Positions 26,931-34,997 of a stretch of 64,000 nt of DNA are shown here, one piece after another (position 1 is the stretch's first letter; each line of letters begins with the position of its first letter). The translations under genes were made by a program, and so were the position numbers. Where the stretch lies: the NCBI RefSeq assembly GCF_004336985.1, contig NZ_SJUO01000001.1, forward strand, positions 796,076 through 860,075, read 5' to 3'. This stretch comes from Exiguobacterium sp. SL-9 (GTDB taxonomy: Bacteria > Bacillota > Bacilli > Exiguobacteriales > Exiguobacteriaceae). Under the pieces are notes generated by a model. The model was not told where the DNA came from and made no database searches. It saw only the letters and a list, made by a program, of their open reading frames with translations.

Positions 26931-26960
26931 CAGGGACACCCAAAGCGGGTGTCCCTGTTT
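26931..26960 (+). terminator. Terminator of amtB
   Basis: CAGGGACACCC pairs with GGGTGTCCCTG around AAAGC and is followed by TTT. It lies between the convergent amtB and ecsB. Confidence 0.8.
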
Positions 26961-28090
26961 CATGTCAATCGGTTCAAATAGTAACGGACGACCAGATACG
27001 CAAGTGCTAGACCAACTAGTGCGTCCCACGTCGCTCCGAACAAGAACGAAGCCACGCCTAGTCCGAGCATTTGCGCGAACAACAACCGCGTCGCCCACCA
27101 TTTATAGGCAGAGAGCCGCTCTGAGCGTGTGATCGGCAACCATGACGCCATCGACACCGTGTCGAGCCGCTTGAACAACGGGACGAGTTGCAAGGCGGTC
27201 AATCCGACGAAAAGCGGGACGACCAGTCCGACGTACCACCCGCCCGAGAGCCACATGACGACGAGCGCGACGGCAGAGAGTCGCAACACGAGATCGAGCG
27301 AATCGTTCGAACGCATGATGCGGAGACCATAGACGTAACGGGCGGCATCGGCTCGTCTCAAGACCGAACGTTCGAGCAGGCTCACGATGAACGACCGCTC
27401 CCGTACGTCTTCCCGCATCGCCGGGACATCGACGAACCAGCTGACGACCCGATTGAACTGGGCTTTGCTCTTCTCTTCAAGCAAGAGCCAGTCGAGTAAC
27501 GGGATACGGCGGTTGCGGCGTACGTGGAGCAAGATGAACGGGATGAGTGCCGGTACCGGTGTTAAGAGCGGCACACCGAACAGGATGAGAAGGCCACTGG
27601 CGAGCGCGCTAGGCACTACCACATATTTAACCCCCTCCAACTTGGCGAGACGACCCGCGGCCGAAATGAGCACACTCGTCGCGAGGATGGCGCCGACTTC
27701 AATCGAGCTGAGTGTTTGCGTCCGGACGAGCAACGGCAACACGACAAGCATGACGAGGATGGCACGGATGGTGGCGAAGACGACATTGAACAGGCGAACG
27801 CCGCTCAGGTACGCTTGCATCTCACCGAGGCGCGGCAATAAGAAGACTTGGTCCGCTTCTTGAATCAACGTCCGGGGACGATGCCCGAGCGGCAAGAGCA
27901 ACCAAATCAACGCCACAATCCATTCACTCGGAAATGCCGGATCCAAGTCCGTCAAGAACTGGTTGTAGACGAACGCCCCATAAATGAGCGTAAAGTATAG
28001 CGTGAACAATAAACCGCCGTTTGCCACATAACGGCTGTATTTCACGACGTCTTCTACCCAAACGCCAAATCGTTGTTTGAATACGTTCAT
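26960..28090 (-). CDS. ecsB: ABC transporter permease EcsB
   Basis: A 376-residue polytopic membrane protein whose start overlaps the end of ecsA by four bases. About eight hydrophobic segments are seen, e.g. GGLLFTLYFTLIYGAFVYNQ and FATIRAILVMLVVLPLLV. In Bacillus, EcsA-EcsB is needed for normal protein secretion, competence and regulated intramembrane proteolysis by RasP, though the transported substrate is unsettled. EcsC is absent here. Its place near hit, scoC, yhaI, prsA and yhaM repeats the Bacillus arrangement and supports the name. Confidence 0.88.
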   Translation of the reverse strand: MNVFKQRFGVWVEDVVKYSRYVANGGLLFTLYFTLIYGAFVYNQFLTDLDPAFPSEWIVALIWLLLPLGHRPRTLIQEADQVFLLPRLGEMQAYLSGVRLFNVVFATIRAILVMLVVLPLLVRTQTLSSIEVGAILATSVLISAAGRLAKLEGVKYVVVPSALASGLLILFGVPLLTPVPALIPFILLHVRRNRRIPLLDWLLLEEKSKAQFNRVVSWFVDVPAMREDVRERSFIVSLLERSVLRRADAARYVYGLRIMRSNDSLDLVLRLSAVALVVMWLSGGWYVGLVVPLFVGLTALQLVPLFKRLDTVSMASWLPITRSERLSAYKWWATRLLFAQMLGLGVASFLFGATWDALVGLALAYLVVRYYLNRLT

Positions 28091-28824
28091 TGTTTCCGCT
28101 CCTCGGCCTCGATCGCCTCAACGTAGATGTCATCGAGCGTGGCGTCCGGAAGAAGACCATATATCTCGCGTAACTGCGCGGCCGTACCGGTCGCGATGAC
28201 CGAACCTTGGTGCAAGAAGACGAAACGATCACAGTGGCGCTCGGCCGTCTCCAAAATATGCGTCGACATCAAGATGGCGCAGTCTTCCTTATACTCGTCA
28301 AACAATCGGAGCAGCTGACGGATCGCGAGCGGATCGAGCCCAACGAACGGCTCGTCGACAATCAGGAGCGGCGTCTTCGTCACGAGCGCACAGAGAATCA
28401 TCGCTTTTTGCCGCATCCCTTTCGAGAAGACGGACGGGAACCAGTCTAGTTGCTTCTCCATCCGCATATCCCTGGCCAAGCGCTCGGTCCGGCTCGTTAA
28501 ATCCGATGCCTCAATGTCGTACGCTTTGCCGATCAATGTCAAATGTTCACGCAAGGTCAACGTGTCATATAAAATAGGGGTCTCAGGTATATAACTTATT
28601 TTCTTACGATAATTATTTTCTGATGAGGTGAGTGTCTCACTATCGACTTCGACCGATCCCGAAATTGGATCAAGCAATCCTAAAATATGTTTAATCGTTG
28701 TCGATTTTCCCGCTCCATTTAGCCCTATCAGCCCAACGAGCTCACCTTTTTTCACTTCGAACGAAATGTCGTGCAAGACTTGTTTACCTATATAACCGCC
28801 GTTCAAATGTTCGACCTGCAACAT
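28087..28824 (-). CDS. ecsA: ABC transporter ATP-binding protein EcsA
   Basis: A 245-residue ATPase. Walker A is GLNGAGKST, the Q-loop region ISYIPETPILYD, the signature segment SVFSKGMRQKAMIL (SKGMRQK in place of LSGGQ, as in Ecs-type transporters), Walker B LLIVDEPFVGLD, and the H-loop STHILE. The start at 28824 follows GGGGTGGAG; an upstream in-frame ATG has no ribosome site. It is first in ecsA-ecsB and is divergent from the GlsB-like gene. Confidence 0.92.
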   Translation of the reverse strand: MLQVEHLNGGYIGKQVLHDISFEVKKGELVGLIGLNGAGKSTTIKHILGLLDPISGSVEVDSETLTSSENNYRKKISYIPETPILYDTLTLREHLTLIGKAYDIEASDLTSRTERLARDMRMEKQLDWFPSVFSKGMRQKAMILCALVTKTPLLIVDEPFVGLDPLAIRQLLRLFDEYKEDCAILMSTHILETAERHCDRFVFLHQGSVIATGTAAQLREIYGLLPDATLDDIYVEAIEAEERKQ

Positions 28825-28866
28825 GAAAACTCCACCCCTCATTTTCAACTTTTTTTTGTGATATAT

Positions 28867-28891
28867 GTTTTGAAATTTGTCACATGGGAAT
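28867..28891 (+). promoter_or_regulatory. Candidate sigma-B promoter
   Basis: GTTTTG, 13 bases, GGGAAT fits the sigma-B pattern GTTTAA-N12-15-GGGWAW with two departures in the -35 box. It lies about 100 bases upstream of the GlsB-like stress gene. Confidence 0.5.
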
Positions 28892-28933
28892 ATTCTCTAC
28901 TGTAAGGCATTTTAAAAAACTTATTCATCAATT

Positions 28934-28968
28934 CCATTGTTCCATAAAATTGTTAAGAAGAACAATGG
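28934..28968 (+). repeat. Inverted repeat in the glsB-like leader
   Basis: CCATTGTTC and GAACAATGG, nine bases each, separated by 17 bases, between the candidate sigma-B promoter and the start codon. There is no T tract, so it is not a terminator; it could be an operator or an mRNA hairpin. Confidence 0.6.
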
Positions 28969-28993
28969 ACAAAGCAGAGAGGAGAATGTTTTT

Positions 28994-29248
28994 ATGGGTT
29001 GGATTATTACTTTAATTGTCGGGGGTATCATCGGTTGGTTAGCAGGTCTTATTTTAGGTAAAGACGTACCAGGTGGCGTGATCGGGAACATCATCGCCGG
29101 GATCATCGGAGCTTGGCTCGGTGGCCTCATCTTCGGAGACTTCGGTCCTGCCGTTGGTGGCATCGCGATTGTCCCAGCACTTCTCGGTGCGATTATCTTA
29201 ATCTTGATCGTATCGTTCGTCATGAAATCAATGAACAAAAAGCGCTAA
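28994..29248 (+). CDS. GlsB/YeaQ/YmgE-family stress membrane protein
   Basis: An 84-residue membrane protein of the transglycosylase-associated (PF04226) family. Three glycine-rich hydrophobic helices fill the sequence (GWIITLIVGGIIGWLAGLIL, then GGVIGNIIAGIIGAWLGGLI, then LGAIILILIVSFV), ending in a basic KSMNKKR tail. Members are induced by general stress and in some species anchor Asp23-type proteins to the membrane. The start at 28994 follows AGAGGAGA. A candidate sigma-B promoter and an inverted repeat lie upstream. Confidence 0.9.
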   Translation: MGWIITLIVGGIIGWLAGLILGKDVPGGVIGNIIAGIIGAWLGGLIFGDFGPAVGGIAIVPALLGAIILILIVSFVMKSMNKKR

Positions 29249-29263
29249 TCTAGTGCTAAACAA

Positions 29264-29294
29264 ACGGGACCCTCGCTGAGGGTCCCATTTTTTC
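29264..29294. terminator. Bidirectional terminator
   Basis: GGGACCCTC pairs with GAGGGTCCC around a three-base loop and is followed by ATTTTTT. It separates the convergent glsB-like and TcaA-like genes. Confidence 0.88.
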
Positions 29295-29295
29295 G

Positions 29296-30345
29296 TTATG
29301 TCAGGATTAAATAGATGGCCCCGTCCCGCTCGATGAACCGTTTCTCGCTCTGTAGGCGCAAAAAGGTGAAAATCGACTCGAGCAACGTCTGATCATAGCG
29401 CCATTCGACGCCGAGATCGGTCTCGATTTTCTCATTCGGTTCCCCGATCAAGGCGATGATGTCGTCCGGCCGCTTCTCGAGATTGATATCGATGCGGTCG
29501 ACGCGACCGTCAACAAATCGAAGCTCCATCCCATCATAGCGCCAGACGTCACCTCGTTCTATCGGTTCACCGATCTCGTCGCTGACCGTCTGTTCCCGTT
29601 TATTCATCAACGCCTCGATCGTCTCGATCGAGTGCCCTGTTTGCGCCTCGACTTCGATTTCAATCAGCTCGGCCCGTTCGAGGTCGAATTGTCCGGCGAC
29701 CGTCTTATCTTGTTCCGGCAACAGCCCAAATGCCAAGCGATCGTCTTCAATCAGCGTCACGTCGTCACTCTCAGTCACCGTCGACCCATCGACGACAGCG
29801 ACGGCTTTGACGTCGTAACGGCCTGGCATGCGCTCGAACGTCACGTCACCGCCCGCCTCATCAATTCTTCCGACTTGTGTACCGTCCACCCACACGTTCG
29901 TCAATGGCACATCCGACGTCACAACGAGCGACTTCGGCAACAATTCGATCCGATAGTCGGAAAAGCCGAACCGCCCTGCCCCCGTATCGACGAGCCGGAA
30001 TAATCCGTCCGTCGCCATACCTTGCGTCCGGTCGGCACGGTCTTGCGCCACTTCCGAGATAGCCTCGCCCCGAATCGTCTTCTCTTCATTCAACCACCCC
30101 ATGAAACGGAGTGCCTCGGCTCGCGTGAGCGGCTCCGATTCATACTCGACAGTCTGTTGGAAAAAGCGGACGTCCTCGTTCAAGAGCGCCTCTTTGAACC
30201 GGACATGAATCTTGTCGTTGGCGGCAGCCGGTTTATACCCCCATTGATAGAATGCACTGACCGCTAGGCCAATACCGAGCATCATGAGGAGCCCGAGATA
30301 GATGCTTCTTCGTCGTGACGGTTTTTTCGATCGTACATACGCCAT
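29296..30345 (-). CDS. TcaA/YvbJ-like membrane-anchored protein
   Basis: A 349-residue protein with a basic N-terminus, one membrane helix at about residues 14-33 (SIYLGLLMMLGIGLAVSAFY) and a long extracellular part. The alpha-helical segment with FKEALLNEDVRFFQQTVEYE, followed by the beta-rich DYRIELLPKSLVVTSDVPLT and VWVDGTQVGRID, resembles the domain order of TcaA and YvbJ, envelope proteins tied to glycopeptide sensitivity. The N-terminal zinc ribbon of those proteins is missing. From about residue 250 on there are two repeats around WRYD (WRYDGMELRFVDGRV and EWRYDQTLLESIF), each after a GEP motif, which look like SmpA/BamE-type or lipoprotein-like folds. Assignment is tentative. Confidence 0.6.
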   Translation of the reverse strand: MAYVRSKKPSRRRSIYLGLLMMLGIGLAVSAFYQWGYKPAAANDKIHVRFKEALLNEDVRFFQQTVEYESEPLTRAEALRFMGWLNEEKTIRGEAISEVAQDRADRTQGMATDGLFRLVDTGAGRFGFSDYRIELLPKSLVVTSDVPLTNVWVDGTQVGRIDEAGGDVTFERMPGRYDVKAVAVVDGSTVTESDDVTLIEDDRLAFGLLPEQDKTVAGQFDLERAELIEIEVEAQTGHSIETIEALMNKREQTVSDEIGEPIERGDVWRYDGMELRFVDGRVDRIDINLEKRPDDIIALIGEPNEKIETDLGVEWRYDQTLLESIFTFLRLQSEKRFIERDGAIYLILT

Positions 30346-30477
30346 CCGTTTTCTTCCTCTCTCTACTTGCTATTGTTTTTAGTGTAGGGGGAATCGACCG
30401 TCTGGACAATCGTTCTTCCGCCTGAATTTCCATGTTATGATGAGATGGATTAGTCATTTATGAATGGAGGAGTCAGC

Positions 30478-30906
30478 ATGCACACTGAGGACAACTGTAT
30501 TTTTTGTAAAATCGTCAAGGATGAGATTCCGTCGTACAAGGTATACGAAGACGACGCCGTCGTCGCCTTCCTCGACATCTCTCAAGTCACGAAAGGACAT
30601 ACTCTCGTCATCCCGAAACATCATGCCCGAAACATTTACGAATTGCCAGCCGACGTCGCCCGTGACGTCTTCGGAGCCGTTCCCGCCATCGCGAACGCCA
30701 TTCAACGTGAGACGGGTGCGATCGGGATGAACATCTTATCGAACGCCGAAGCGATCGCCGGACAGACGGTCTACCATTTCCATATGCATCTGTTGCCACG
30801 CTATGGCGAGACGGACGGGTTTGACGCAAAATGGGAGACGCATCAAGGCGATTACTCATCTGACGACATGCAGACCATCGCTGCCGGCATCAAAGCAAAC
30901 CTTTAA
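30478..30906 (+). CDS. hit: HIT-family protein Hit
   Basis: A 142-residue histidine-triad nucleotide-binding protein. The N-terminal CIFCKIV gives two zinc cysteines and HFHMHLLPRY is the catalytic triad. Members hydrolyse nucleoside phosphoramidates or similar adenylated compounds. The start at 30478 follows GGAGGAG. In Bacillus hit lies next to ecsAB, and the neighbourhood is the same here with two genes inserted between. An extended -10 (TGTTATGAT) lies about 35 bases upstream of the gene. Confidence 0.95.
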   Translation: MHTEDNCIFCKIVKDEIPSYKVYEDDAVVAFLDISQVTKGHTLVIPKHHARNIYELPADVARDVFGAVPAIANAIQRETGAIGMNILSNAEAIAGQTVYHFHMHLLPRYGETDGFDAKWETHQGDYSSDDMQTIAAGIKANL

Positions 30907-30911
30907 TGAAC

Positions 30912-30949
30912 AAATGGACCGTCGCTTGTTGAGCGATCGGTCCATTTTT
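30912..30949 (+). terminator. Terminator of hit
   Basis: AAATGGACCG and CGGTCCATTT flank an inner TCGCT/AGCGA stem and are followed by TTG. Confidence 0.88.
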
Positions 30950-30959
30950 GTCTCGCACC

Positions 30960-31295
30960 TCATGACGAGTTGATTGAATTGAGATGGCGTTTCCGCTCCT
31001 CTTCGATTTGGGCACGCTCGACTTGTAATTTAATCGCCTGCTCGTATAACTGTTGCCGCGATTTGACAGATTCCGCTTGTTCGAACTCTTTTCTTAACAA
31101 ATTTAGACGGGCGTCTATTTCAACGAGTCGCTTTTCAAGCAAAGTTTGTTTCCGCGTCTGTTCGTTCTGTTCCGACGCTTCATATCCCGCCTCGAGTGCT
31201 TCCATGATTGTGTGTGCCCAAGGGTCATCTCCCAGTCGCTTGGCCGCGTTATACAGGTCTAACATGTCATCAACCCAACGCTTTTGCATATTCAC
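30960..31295 (-). CDS. Hypothetical coiled-coil protein
   Basis: A 111-residue protein with no family I recognise. Residues 1-40 look globular (VDDMLDLYNAAKRLGDDPWA), and from about residue 45 to 105 the sequence is a highly charged heptad-like coiled coil. The start is probably GTG at 31295 after GGAAGGTGACC, with ATG two codons on (31289) as alternative. It sits in the hit to prsA block on the opposite strand to its neighbours. A cytoplasmic structural or adaptor role is possible but not shown. Confidence 0.65.
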   Translation of the reverse strand: MNMQKRWVDDMLDLYNAAKRLGDDPWAHTIMEALEAGYEASEQNEQTRKQTLLEKRLVEIDARLNLLRKEFEQAESVKSRQQLYEQAIKLQVERAQIEEERKRHLNSINSS

Positions 31296-31463
31296 TGGAG
31301 GTCACCTTCCTTTACCCATAGTTTAAAATAAAATGATTTTTCGGTCAAAATTGAATGTTCTGAAAAATTTTATTTAAGATATAGGTTTTTAATCACTCTT
31401 TTTTGGTAAAATAATATGAAAAGAATGTATTGTAGCATCAGTGTGCTTGAGGAGGGGAATGTA

Positions 31464-31820
31464 TTGTCGAGTCACAATCGTCGAGAGTGGGTTGCTTTTG
31501 GCTTTGTCGTCGCGTTTTTAGGAGTTGCGACCATTAAAAAAATCGCCCGTGGAACGGCAAACGACGCCGCGGCTAATCAACACCGAGCGTCCACAATCAC
31601 TACGTTGAAAGAACAATTCCAAAAAGTTACGAAGGACGCGTCGCAAGTAGCGGCAGCCGGTAAATTGCAAGGGAAAGAATTGACGGATCAAGTGAAAGCC
31701 GAAGTCGAACGCTATCAACAAGACATTCAGCCTTCAATCGAGCGGATTCAAGGAAACTTAAACGAGCTTTCGAACGTACAGTCAGATATGACCGAAGCGA
31801 AAACAGGAAAGACCGACTGA
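31464..31820 (+). CDS. yhaH: YhaH/YtxH-like membrane-anchored protein
   Basis: A 118-residue protein with one N-terminal membrane helix ([20 protein letters not shown]) and a long charged helical tail, the YtxH-domain layout. A TTG start at 31464 is chosen because GAGGAGGGG lies six bases before it; in-frame ATG and GTG codons upstream lack such a site. In Bacillus yhaH lies between hpr (scoC) and the hit region, and it has the same place here, directly before scoC. Function is unknown; relatives are general-stress proteins. Confidence 0.72.
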   Translation: MSSHNRREWVAFGFVVAFLGVATIKKIARGTANDAAANQHRASTITTLKEQFQKVTKDASQVAAAGKLQGKELTDQVKAEVERYQQDIQPSIERIQGNLNELSNVQSDMTEAKTGKTD

Positions 31821-31879
31821 ACCGTCTGTCGTCATCGCCCGTCATCTTAGTCACATTGTATCGGAAAGGATGGATCGAC

Positions 31880-32443
31880 ATGGAACACGAAAAAGAATTC
31901 ACTGGCCCTGAGGCCATGCTCTATAGTCATAAAATCATTCAGCTTAGTAAGGCATTGTGGAAGACGGTCGAGAAAGACTGGCAGAATTGGATCAAGCCAT
32001 TCGATTTGAACATTAACGAACATCATATTTTATGGATCGCACACGCCCTCGGCGGCGCCTCGATCTCAGAGATTGCCAAATACGGGGTCATGCACGTGTC
32101 GACGGCGTTCAACTTCTCGAAGAAGCTCGAAGACCGCGGTTTGCTTACGTTCTCGAAAAAAGAGACGGACAAACGAAATACGTACGTCCAATTGACGCCT
32201 GAAGGTGAGGCGCTCTTGCTTGAGACGATTCACGCCTTCGACCCGGAAGAGAACGGTGTCTTCCGCGCTTCACTCCCGCTTCAAGAGTTGTACGGGAAAT
32301 TCCCTGATTTGACGGACATCACGGCTATCGTCCGTCGTCTCTACGGGGATAACTTCATGGACATCTTCGCGGAAACGTCGAAAATGATTACGGAAGAAGC
32401 CGGACGTCGCCCGGAAGACGACGAGGTCAGTAAAGAAGCTTGA
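31880..32443 (+). CDS. scoC: MarR-family transition-state regulator ScoC (Hpr)
   Basis: A 187-residue winged-helix regulator that in Bacillus represses extracellular protease, oligopeptide-permease and sporulation genes. [36 protein letters not shown] and [19 protein letters not shown] are close to identical to Bacillus ScoC, including the recognition helix. The tail is shorter and acidic. The start at 31880 follows AAAGGATGG. It overlaps the convergent yhaI-like gene by 17 bases, so the two transcripts are antisense to each other at their ends. Confidence 0.93.
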   Translation: MEHEKEFTGPEAMLYSHKIIQLSKALWKTVEKDWQNWIKPFDLNINEHHILWIAHALGGASISEIAKYGVMHVSTAFNFSKKLEDRGLLTFSKKETDKRNTYVQLTPEGEALLLETIHAFDPEENGVFRASLPLQELYGKFPDLTDITAIVRRLYGDNFMDIFAETSKMITEEAGRRPEDDEVSKEA

Positions 32444-32774
32444 CTTGCCGATACAACGGTTCCGTGACGTCAAGCGCCATCCCTTGGCGCACACACGCCG
32501 CGAGAATCGTTTCGGCTTCTAACTTCGGGTGCAGCATCCCGACGAAATGAACGAGCAAAGGCTCCACGGACGACAGACCGTAGCGCATTTGCTCGTTTTG
32601 TCGTTCCCGGATATCATCGAGGAGTGCGAAAAATGCCACGACCTCTTGTCTCGTCAAATTGGCTTTCAACACCTCATGCTCGAACGGACGATTTGACCAA
32701 TCGACTGCGCCGAGCAACAGTTCCATCTGGAACGATAATTGATTGATTTTCTCTTCTAACGACACGTTCTCCAC
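32427..32774 (-). CDS. yhaI: DUF1878 family protein (YhaI-like)
   Basis: A 115-residue helical cytoplasmic protein. Residues [20 protein letters not shown], then [18 protein letters not shown] and a C-terminal segment ending [11 protein letters not shown] follow YhaI of Bacillus, which sits in the same place between hpr and prsA. Function is unknown. It is convergent with scoC and overlaps its last 17 bases. It is divergent from prsA. Confidence 0.82.
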   Translation of the reverse strand: MENVSLEEKINQLSFQMELLLGAVDWSNRPFEHEVLKANLTRQEVVAFFALLDDIRERQNEQMRYGLSSVEPLLVHFVGMLHPKLEAETILAACVRQGMALDVTEPLYRQVKLLY

Positions 32775-32872
32775 CCCATCATTTCACATTCTCTTTCATC
32801 ATTATACGATACGTTTCTGTGCTATGATACTACACAGGCAAGAGAACAGCTGTTATCGTTAACAAAATGTGG

Positions 32873-32878
32873 TATAGT
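32873..32878 (+). promoter_or_regulatory. Extended -10 box of prsA
   Basis: TATAGT preceded by TGG (TGnTATAGT-like spacing) about 40 bases before the prsA start codon. The -35 region is poor. No stronger promoter was seen in the gap. Confidence 0.45.
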
Positions 32879-32916
32879 CGGATTTAGAAACTTATAGATT
32901 TTTAGGGGTGGAATAT

Positions 32917-33915
32917 ATGTCAAACGGAATGACGAATGAACCGAACAAACAAAACAAGAAGTTTTCAACAGGCGCCCTCGTCGGCGCATCAGCAATCGCA
33001 CTTCTGATCGGTGTCGGCGGCACGTATGCGGCGACAAGCGGCGGGTCTTCGGACAACTCAGCAGTTGTTTCCTTTGAAGGCGGCGAAGTGACACGCGGTG
33101 AGATCGCGGACATGAGCTACGACCGCATGGTCCCACAACTAGCTTTCCAAGAAACGATGAATGAATTGCTTGAAAAAGAATATGGCGACAAGGTCGAGCA
33201 AGATAAAGTCGATGAAGAGTTCAGCAAGACGGAAGAGCAGTTCAACTCAAAAGAAGAGTTCGAACAAGCGATTCAACAAGCTGGCATGACCGACACGGAC
33301 GAGTTCAAAGAAGCGCTCCGCGGACAAATGCTCGTCGATGCGGCGAAGTCAGAACTCGTCGAAGTGACGGACGAAGACATCGAGGCCCAATTCGCGAAAG
33401 AGAACGTCGAAGTCAAAGCGAGCCATATCCTCGTCGAGACTGAAGAAGAAGCCCAAGCGATCATCAAAGAATTGAACGATGGCGCAGACTTCGCAGACGT
33501 TGCGAAAGAAAAATCGACAGACACAGGTTCTGGTGAAAAAGGCGGCGACCTCGGTTACTTCTCAGCCGGTGCCATGGTCCCTGAGTTTGAAGAATATGCG
33601 TTCCAAGAAGACGTGGTCGGCAAAGTCTCTGAGCCTGTCCAATCACAATTCGGTTTCCACGTCATCAAAGTCATGGACCGTAAAGAAAAAGACCTTAAAC
33701 TCGAAGACGAGAAAGATCGTATCCGTGAAGAATTGGCAACTGAAAAAGCGGCCTCTGTCGACGCGAACAAGATCTACGCCGAGTTGATCGAGAAATATAA
33801 CGTCGACGTGAAAGATGCGAAAGCGTCAACACAGTTCGACGCTGTGAAAGACGCCATCAAAGCGTCAGAAGAAGGTTCAGAAGAAGCTCCAGCCGAAGAA
33901 TCGACCGAGCAATAA
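32917..33915 (+). CDS. prsA: PrsA-like foldase (parvulin peptidyl-prolyl isomerase) without lipobox
   Basis: A 332-residue extracytoplasmic foldase that helps exported proteins fold after Sec translocation. After a polar N-terminus there is one hydrophobic stretch (GALVGASAIALLIGVGGTYA). An acidic SurA_N-like helical domain follows, then the parvulin domain from VEVKASHILVETEEEA through FADVAKEKSTDTGSGEKGGD, GYFSAGAMVPEFEEYAF and QFGFHVIKV. Unlike Bacillus PrsA there is no cysteine, so lipid anchoring is impossible; the helix may stay as an anchor or be cut after TYA. The start at 32917 follows GGGGTGG. Its neighbours match the Bacillus prsA locus. Confidence 0.92.
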   Translation: MSNGMTNEPNKQNKKFSTGALVGASAIALLIGVGGTYAATSGGSSDNSAVVSFEGGEVTRGEIADMSYDRMVPQLAFQETMNELLEKEYGDKVEQDKVDEEFSKTEEQFNSKEEFEQAIQQAGMTDTDEFKEALRGQMLVDAAKSELVEVTDEDIEAQFAKENVEVKASHILVETEEEAQAIIKELNDGADFADVAKEKSTDTGSGEKGGDLGYFSAGAMVPEFEEYAFQEDVVGKVSEPVQSQFGFHVIKVMDRKEKDLKLEDEKDRIREELATEKAASVDANKIYAELIEKYNVDVKDAKASTQFDAVKDAIKASEEGSEEAPAEESTEQ

Positions 33916-33917
33916 GC

Positions 33918-33945
33918 AAAAGACGTCCCGCGGGACGTCTTTTTG
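33918..33945. terminator. Bidirectional terminator after prsA
   Basis: AAAAGACGTCCCGCGGGACG followed by TCTTTTT forms a long perfect stem with A and T flanks, between the convergent prsA and yhaM. Confidence 0.92.
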
Positions 33946-33952
33946 TATGCCT

Positions 33953-34882
33953 TCATAACTTCGGTTTATAAAACGCACGGTTATCGAGCGCCATGACGCG
34001 TTCCGTGAACGCTCCGGGTTCGACGCCTTCGAACGCCTTCTCAAACATATTCATCCGGGCATCGATGTTGTCGATGAAGAACAACATCTCGGCTTCCGGG
34101 AGTTGCGGCGCGTTCGCCGATCCCCACTCCGGTTTCCCGTGATGACTGAGGACGAGATGTTGGAGCAACGTCACGACTTCGCGGTCGGTCGCGAGCTCCC
34201 GGGCCACGACTTCGATTTCAGATGCCATGAGCGACAAGTGGCCGAGTAATTTTCCTTCGAGCGTATACTCCGGCGTGATCGCATCCGACAACTCGATCAC
34301 TTTCGCCAAATCGTGCAGCACGACACCCGATACGAGCAAATCACGATTCAATTGCGGATACAGGTCACACATCGTTCCGGCGAGTTTAAGCATCGACAAG
34401 ACGTGGAACGCAAGTCCCGAATAGACCGCATGGTGATGGCGCACCGCTGCCGGGTACGTGAAGTACGCCTCCGCGTTCCGGTCGACGAGCGCTGTCACGA
34501 GCTCACGCATACCCGTGTGTCCGATCGCCTCGATATGGCTGCGGATTCCCGTCTCGAGCTCTGATTTCGGTACCGGTGCCGATCTTACATACGGCGCGAT
34601 ATCCGTCTCCCCTTCGATAATGGAGATTTGTTTGAGCTTCAGTTGAGTCCGCCCGCGATAATCCATCACTTCTCCGGAAGCGTGGACAATTTTCTTCGTC
34701 GCATATTTATCTGTATCGGCGCTATCCCATACTTTCGTCTCAATCTCTCCGCTCTCATCGCAAAGAATGAGCGTCAAATATGGTTTGCCGTTCCCAGCGA
34801 GTCCTCGATAGGATTGTTTGATCATGACATATTGATTTAACGTGTCGCCCACTTTGAGCTGACCGATTTTAGTAGTCGTCAA
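33953..34882 (-). CDS. yhaM: 3'-5' exoribonuclease YhaM
   Basis: A 309-residue nuclease with an N-terminal OB fold (KPYLTLILCDESGEIETKVWD) and a C-terminal HD phosphohydrolase domain. The HD motif is in VSGVVLHDLAKVIEL, with VLSHHGKPEWGS as a further metal-binding segment. In Bacillus YhaM trims RNA 3' ends and single-stranded DNA. A TTG start at 34882 after GAGAGGTG gives a length close to the Bacillus protein (314); the open frame continues 17 codons upstream without homology. It is convergent with prsA. Confidence 0.92.
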   Translation of the reverse strand: MTTTKIGQLKVGDTLNQYVMIKQSYRGLAGNGKPYLTLILCDESGEIETKVWDSADTDKYATKKIVHASGEVMDYRGRTQLKLKQISIIEGETDIAPYVRSAPVPKSELETGIRSHIEAIGHTGMRELVTALVDRNAEAYFTYPAAVRHHHAVYSGLAFHVLSMLKLAGTMCDLYPQLNRDLLVSGVVLHDLAKVIELSDAITPEYTLEGKLLGHLSLMASEIEVVARELATDREVVTLLQHLVLSHHGKPEWGSANAPQLPEAEMLFFIDNIDARMNMFEKAFEGVEPGAFTERVMALDNRAFYKPKL

Positions 34883-34997
34883 AAAAAGCACCTCTCTTCT
34901 TGTCAGTACTTTCATCTTAACGAAAGTTCGCATGAGATGCCAACTTTCTTAGGAAAGCGGGAATACTTGAGGGAGAAGGAAATTGGGGGAATGGAAG

